From positions 2,480,001 to 2,544,000 of the forward strand of contig NZ_CP125781.1 in NCBI RefSeq assembly GCF_030053895.1: a stretch of DNA of 64,000 nt. Reading direction: 5' to 3'. Shown piece by piece: positions 60,355 to 64,000 of this stretch (position 1 is the stretch's first letter; every line of letters starts with the position of its first letter). Origin of the DNA: Trabulsiella odontotermitis (GTDB lineage: Bacteria; Pseudomonadota; Gammaproteobacteria; Enterobacterales; Enterobacteriaceae). Both the position numbers and the translations under genes were made by a program. The notes beneath the pieces are model-generated. The model was not told the DNA's origin. It did not search any database and was given only the letters and a program-made list of their open reading frames with translations.

Positions 60355-61815
60355 ATGACAACCTTCTACACCGTGGTGAGTTGGCTGGTGGTTCTGGGTT
60401 ACTGGTTGCTCATTGCCGGTGTGACGTTACGTATTTTAATGAAGCGACGCGCGGTGCCTTCTGCGATGGCATGGCTGCTGATTATCTATATTCTTCCCCT
60501 CGTTGGGATCATCGCCTATTTGTCGGTCGGAGAGCTGCATTTAGGGAAACGCCGGGCCGAGCGCGCCAGAGCCATGTGGCCCTCCACGGCAAAATGGTTG
60601 CATGATCTTAAAGCTTTTAAACATATCTTTGCCGAAGAAAACAGTCCGGTAGCCTCGTCGCTGTTTAAGCTGTGTGAGCGCCGCCAGGGCATCGCCGGGG
60701 TGAAAGGTAATCAGTTGCAACTGATGACCGAAACGGATGATGTCATGCAGGCGCTGATCCGCGATATTCAGCTTGCCCGTCATAATATCGAGATTGTCTT
60801 TTATATCTGGCAGCCTGGTGGAATGGCCGATCAGGTAGCGGAGTCGTTGATGGCCGCCGCGCGACGCGGCGTTCACTGCCGTCTGATGCTGGATTCCGCA
60901 GGCAGCGTGGCATTTTTCCGCAGCCCGTGGGCGACGATGATGCGAAACGCTGGTATAGAAGTTGTCGAGGCGCTGAAAGTCAATTTGATGCGTGTTTTCC
61001 TGCGGCGTATGGATCTGCGACAGCACCGCAAAATGGTGCTGATCGACAACTATATTGCCTACACCGGCAGTATGAATATGGTTGATCCGCGCTTCTTTAA
61101 GCAGGATGCCGGAGTGGGCCAGTGGATAGATCTGATGGCACGCATGGAAGGCCCGGTCGCTACGGCAATGGGCATTATCTTCTCCTGCGACTGGGAAATT
61201 GAAACCGGTAAGCGCATTCTCCCACCGCCGCCGGACGCCAATATTATGCCGTTTGAAGCTGCCAGCGGGCACACCATCCATACCATTGCCTCGGGCCCGG
61301 GCTTCCCGGAAGATCTGATCCACCAGGCATTACTGACGGCGGCGTATTCCGCCCGCGAATATCTGATAATGACCACGCCCTACTTCGTGCCGAGCGACGA
61401 CCTGTTGCATGCCATCTGCACCGCCGCTCAGCGCGGGGTGGATGTGAGTATTATTCTGCCGCTGAAAAACGATTCGATGCTGGTGGGCTGGGCGAGTCGG
61501 GCTTTTTTCACTGAATTGCTGGCTGCCGGCGTCAAAATCTATCAGTTTGAGGGCGGCCTGCTGCATACCAAGAGCGTGCTGGTCGATGGCGAGTTAAGTC
61601 TGGTCGGCACTGTAAACCTCGACATGCGCAGCCTGTGGCTGAACTTTGAAATTACGCTGGCGATCGATGACGTTGGCTTTGGCGGCGATCTGGCGGCTGT
61701 GCAGGATGACTACATCTCACGTTCGCGCCTGCTCGACGCCCGTGAATGGGTAAAACGCCCCCTCTGGCAGCGAATGGCCGAGCGACTGTTTTACTTCTTC
61801 AGCCCGTTGCTGTAA
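60355..61815 (+). CDS. clsA: Cardiolipin synthase A
   Basis: ClsA condenses two phosphatidylglycerol molecules to cardiolipin at the inner membrane. The 486-residue protein has two N-terminal helices (residues about 5-28 and 38-58) and two HKD motifs, with H224/K226/D231 in QHRKMVLID and H404/K406/D411 in LHTKSVLVD, the mark of the phospholipase D superfamily. Confidence 0.97.
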   Translation: MTTFYTVVSWLVVLGYWLLIAGVTLRILMKRRAVPSAMAWLLIIYILPLVGIIAYLSVGELHLGKRRAERARAMWPSTAKWLHDLKAFKHIFAEENSPVASSLFKLCERRQGIAGVKGNQLQLMTETDDVMQALIRDIQLARHNIEIVFYIWQPGGMADQVAESLMAAARRGVHCRLMLDSAGSVAFFRSPWATMMRNAGIEVVEALKVNLMRVFLRRMDLRQHRKMVLIDNYIAYTGSMNMVDPRFFKQDAGVGQWIDLMARMEGPVATAMGIIFSCDWEIETGKRILPPPPDANIMPFEAASGHTIHTIASGPGFPEDLIHQALLTAAYSAREYLIMTTPYFVPSDDLLHAICTAAQRGVDVSIILPLKNDSMLVGWASRAFFTELLAAGVKIYQFEGGLLHTKSVLVDGELSLVGTVNLDMRSLWLNFEITLAIDDVGFGGDLAAVQDDYISRSRLLDAREWVKRPLWQRMAERLFYFFSPLL

Positions 61816-61849
61816 AACGTGCCCATTAGATGTTTAACAGGGTGCCATC

Positions 61850-62179
61850 ATGGATATGGATTTAAACAATCGCCTGACCGAAGACGAAACGCTCGAGCAG
61901 GCTTACGATATTTTTCTCGAACTGGCGGTCGATAACCTCGATCCCGCAGATATCATTCTGTTTAATTTACAGTTTGAGGAACGTGGCGGCGCAGAGTTAT
62001 TCGACCCTTCAGAAGACTGGCTGGAGCATGTCGATTTCGACCTCGATCCAGACTTCTTCGCCGAAGTGGTGATTGGCCTCGCAGATACCGATGGCGGCGA
62101 GCTCAATGATATTTTCGCCCGTGTGCTGCTCTGTCGCGAAAAAGACCATAAATTCTGCCACATCCTGTGGCGTGAGTAA
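61850..62179 (+). CDS. yciU: YciU, DUF440 acidic protein
   Basis: The 109-residue protein is very acidic and starts MDMDLNNRLTEDETLEQAYD. It belongs to the YciU/DUF440 family, proposed as a double-stranded DNA mimic. It starts 34 bases after clsA and is likely co-transcribed with it. Confidence 0.93.
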   Translation: MDMDLNNRLTEDETLEQAYDIFLELAVDNLDPADIILFNLQFEERGGAELFDPSEDWLEHVDFDLDPDFFAEVVIGLADTDGGELNDIFARVLLCREKDHKFCHILWRE

Positions 62180-62180
62180 T

Positions 62181-62212
62181 AAAAAGGCCGACATTATGTC
62201 GGCCTTTTTATT
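62181..62212. terminator. Bidirectional terminator between yciU and oppF
   Basis: AAAAAGGCCGACA and TGTCGGCCTTTTT form a 13-bp stem with a TTA loop and T-runs on both strands, between convergent genes. Confidence 0.9.
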
Positions 62213-63215
62213 ATAACGGGTCTACCTTCAGACAGGAGACCGCGTGGCGGAAACTCCCTTCGAGTACCGGTCGCGTTTTAGCACACTCCGGCCCGGCAAT
62301 CGGGCAGCGCGTGCGGAATACGCACCCGGAAGGCGGGTTAATCGGCGACGGAAGTTCCCCTTCCAGCAACTGGATCTCTTTCGCTTTTTCCAGGTCGGGA
62401 TCAGGGATCGGCACCGCTGACATCAGTGCCCGGGTGTAGGGATGCAGCGGGTTGTGATACACCTCATCGTAAGTGCCAAGCTCAACGGCATGGCCCAGAT
62501 ACATCACCAGCACGCGATCAGAGATATGCTTCACCACCGCCAGGTCGTGGGCGATGAAAATCAGCGACAGTCCCATCTCACGCTGCAGCTGTTGCAGCAG
62601 GTTAACCACCTGCGCCTGAATCGACACATCCAGCGCGGAAACCGGCTCGTCACAAATAATCAGTTTTGGCTCAAGGATCAGCGCGCGGGCGATGCCGATA
62701 CGCTGACATTGTCCGCCTGAGAATTCATGCGGATAGCGGTTAATCAGATTCGGCAGCAAACCCACTTTCATCATCATCGTTTTGACGCGATCACGGACTT
62801 CCTGACGCGGCATTTTAGGATGATAGGTGCGCAGCGGCTCCGCGATAATTTCGCCGATGGTCATGCGCGGGTTCAGTGAGGCCAGCGGATCCTGGAAAAT
62901 CATCTGGATGTCACTGCGTACGGCACGCCACTCATCCGGTTTCATGCCCAGCAGATCTTTCCCCAGCCACGCCACCTTTCCGTCTGTCGCTTTCACCAGA
63001 CCAATGATCGCGCGCGCAAAGGTAGACTTACCGCAGCCCGACTCGCCCACCACGCCCAGCGTTTCCCCTTCGTACAGACGCAGGGTGACGCCATCCACGG
63101 CTTTCAGCGTTTTCGCCGGCTGCCAGAACCACTGTTTGCCGTCTTTGATATCGAAATGCACTTTCAGATCAGCAATTTCGAGCAGCACTTTACGATTTTC
63201 AGTTACGGCGTTCAT
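62211..63215 (-). CDS. oppF: OppF, oligopeptide importer ATPase
   Basis: OppF is one of two ATPases of the OppABCDF peptide importer. The 334-residue protein has Walker A GESGCGKSTFARAI, signature FSGGQCQRIG and Walker B LIICDEPVSALD. The C-terminal oligopeptide-type extension carries cysteines (CVFRTRCPIAGPEC), which suggests a cluster site as in related Opp and Dpp ATPases. It overlaps oppD by four bases. Confidence 0.97.
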   Translation of the reverse strand: MNAVTENRKVLLEIADLKVHFDIKDGKQWFWQPAKTLKAVDGVTLRLYEGETLGVVGESGCGKSTFARAIIGLVKATDGKVAWLGKDLLGMKPDEWRAVRSDIQMIFQDPLASLNPRMTIGEIIAEPLRTYHPKMPRQEVRDRVKTMMMKVGLLPNLINRYPHEFSGGQCQRIGIARALILEPKLIICDEPVSALDVSIQAQVVNLLQQLQREMGLSLIFIAHDLAVVKHISDRVLVMYLGHAVELGTYDEVYHNPLHPYTRALMSAVPIPDPDLEKAKEIQLLEGELPSPINPPSGCVFRTRCPIAGPECAKTRPVLEGSFRHAVSCLKVDPL

Positions 63216-64000
63216 AACAGATCCCCCACCGGTTTAAAGCAGGCGCGTAAACGCCCTGGCGCAAACTCCTCCAGCGGCGGAGCACTATGGCAGATTTCCA
63301 TCGCGTGCGGGCAGCGCGGCTGGAACGGACAACCTTTCGGCAGACGCAGCAGGTTTGGCGGGTTACCCGGAATCGTCAGCAGTGATTCGCCTTCCGCATC
63401 CAGACGCGGCACAGCATTCAGCAGTCCAATAGAATACGGATGCGCAGGATGGTAAAACACGTCGCGCGCCTGACCATATTCCATGGTGCGTCCGGCATAC
63501 ATCACCAGCACTTTGTCACAGATACCGGCAACGACGCCGAGATCGTGGGTGATCATAATGATGGCGGTATTGAACTCGCGCTTGAGTTCATTGAGCAGAG
63601 TCATGATTTGCGCCTGCACGGTAACGTCGAGCGCGGTGGTTGGCTCATCAGCAATCAGCAGTTTCGGACGGCACATCAACGCCATCGCAATCATCACGCG
63701 CTGGCGCATACCACCGGAAAACTCGTGCGGGAACATGCGCATGCGCTTGCGCGCTTCCGGCATTTTGACCGCATCCAGCATTTTGACCGACTCTTCGAAC
63801 GCTTCCGCTTTACCCATGTTTTTATGCAGCATCAGCACTTCCATTAGCTGCTCGCCGACACGCATATACGGGTTCAGGGAGGTCATCGGATCCTGGAAAA
63901 TCATCGAGATCTGCTCTGCGCGTAGTTTGTTCAGCTCGCGCTCGGGCAGATTCAGGATTTGCCGTCCATTGAACGTTGCGGAGCCGCCGATGGTGCCGTT
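63212..64000 (-). CDS. oppD: OppD, oligopeptide importer ATPase, 3' part
   Basis: The frame is open to the end of the window, giving 262 codons of the roughly 337 in the family; the start and Walker A lie outside. The visible part reads NGTIGGSATFNGRQILNLPE and then MTSLNPYMRVGEQL (Q-loop region), FSGGMRQRVMIA (signature), LLIADEPTTALD (Walker B) and the C-terminal CPFQPRCPHAMEIC cysteine cluster. It pairs with OppF. Confidence 0.96.
   Translation of the reverse strand, partial: NGTIGGSATFNGRQILNLPERELNKLRAEQISMIFQDPMTSLNPYMRVGEQLMEVLMLHKNMGKAEAFEESVKMLDAVKMPEARKRMRMFPHEFSGGMRQRVMIAMALMCRPKLLIADEPTTALDVTVQAQIMTLLNELKREFNTAIIMITHDLGVVAGICDKVLVMYAGRTMEYGQARDVFYHPAHPYSIGLLNAVPRLDAEGESLLTIPGNPPNLLRLPKGCPFQPRCPHAMEICHSAPPLEEFAPGRLRACFKPVGDLL

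Overview
The window is a 64 kb piece of an enterobacterial chromosome. The gene order matches the Escherichia coli 37-39 minute region (mepH-sodB-ydhP-purR-punR-punC-cfa-ribC-mdtK-valVW, then pykF-lpp-ldtE-suf-ydiIJK-rprA-ppsA-ppsR-aroH-ydiE-selO-ydiV-nlpC-btuDEC-ihfA-pheTS-rplT-rpmI-infC-thrS-yniD-ydiY-pfkB-ydiZ-yniA), with proteins close to but not identical with those of E. coli. A single lpp gene argues against Salmonella, which usually carries two tandem lpp copies. I infer a Citrobacter-like member of the Enterobacteriaceae; the sequence alone does not fix the species.

Layout. 1-9632: conserved core (envelope hydrolase tail, iron superoxide dismutase, purine regulator and purine transporter pair, cyclopropane fatty acid synthase, riboflavin synthase, MATE efflux pump). 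9737-9894: two tandem tRNA-Val(GAC) genes. 9929-19828: a block that stands where E. coli has ydhR to ydhZ. It carries a zinc-ribbon metallo-beta-lactamase-fold protein, a 46-residue acidic protein, a periplasmic alkylsulfatase-like enzyme, a short orphan pilin-like protein, a polar amino acid ABC importer operon, and a FecBCD-type ABC importer preceded by a strong ModE-like operator and followed by a convergent ModA-like gene without a signal peptide. 20268-28921: pykF, lpp, ldtE and the sufABCDSE iron-sulfur assembly operon. 28922-32164: a second insert relative to E. coli, with an unknown 154-residue protein, a YeaQ-type membrane protein, the thiosulfate transporter pair yedE-yedF (elsewhere in E. 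coli) and a one-domain DUF1508 protein. 32202-58730: conserved core with rprA, gluconeogenesis, aromatic amino acid, B12 uptake, phenylalanyl- and threonyl-tRNA synthetase and IF3/L35/L20 genes. 58753-64000: tonB-yciI-yciY-clsA-yciU-oppF-oppD, which in E. coli lies near 28 minutes, so the yniA/tonB junction is a rearrangement breakpoint.

Control signals readable in the sequence include two PurR boxes at purR, two cfa promoters, a Cra box at pykF and another at ppsA, a TrpR operator before aroH that overlaps the ppsR stop codon, a perfect 7-1-7 Fur box before ydiE, Fur boxes at suf and tonB, the RcsB box of rprA and a similar sequence before lpp, the pheM leader peptide with its attenuator, an AUU start for infC, and the thrS leader operator with a CGU-bearing anticodon-like loop.

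The best candidate for a little-described system is the 16254-19828 locus: a type II (vitamin-B12/iron-like) importer whose promoter carries a ModE-like palindrome, next to a cytosolic ModA-like protein. Together these suggest molybdate or tungstate uptake or sensing rather than iron uptake.
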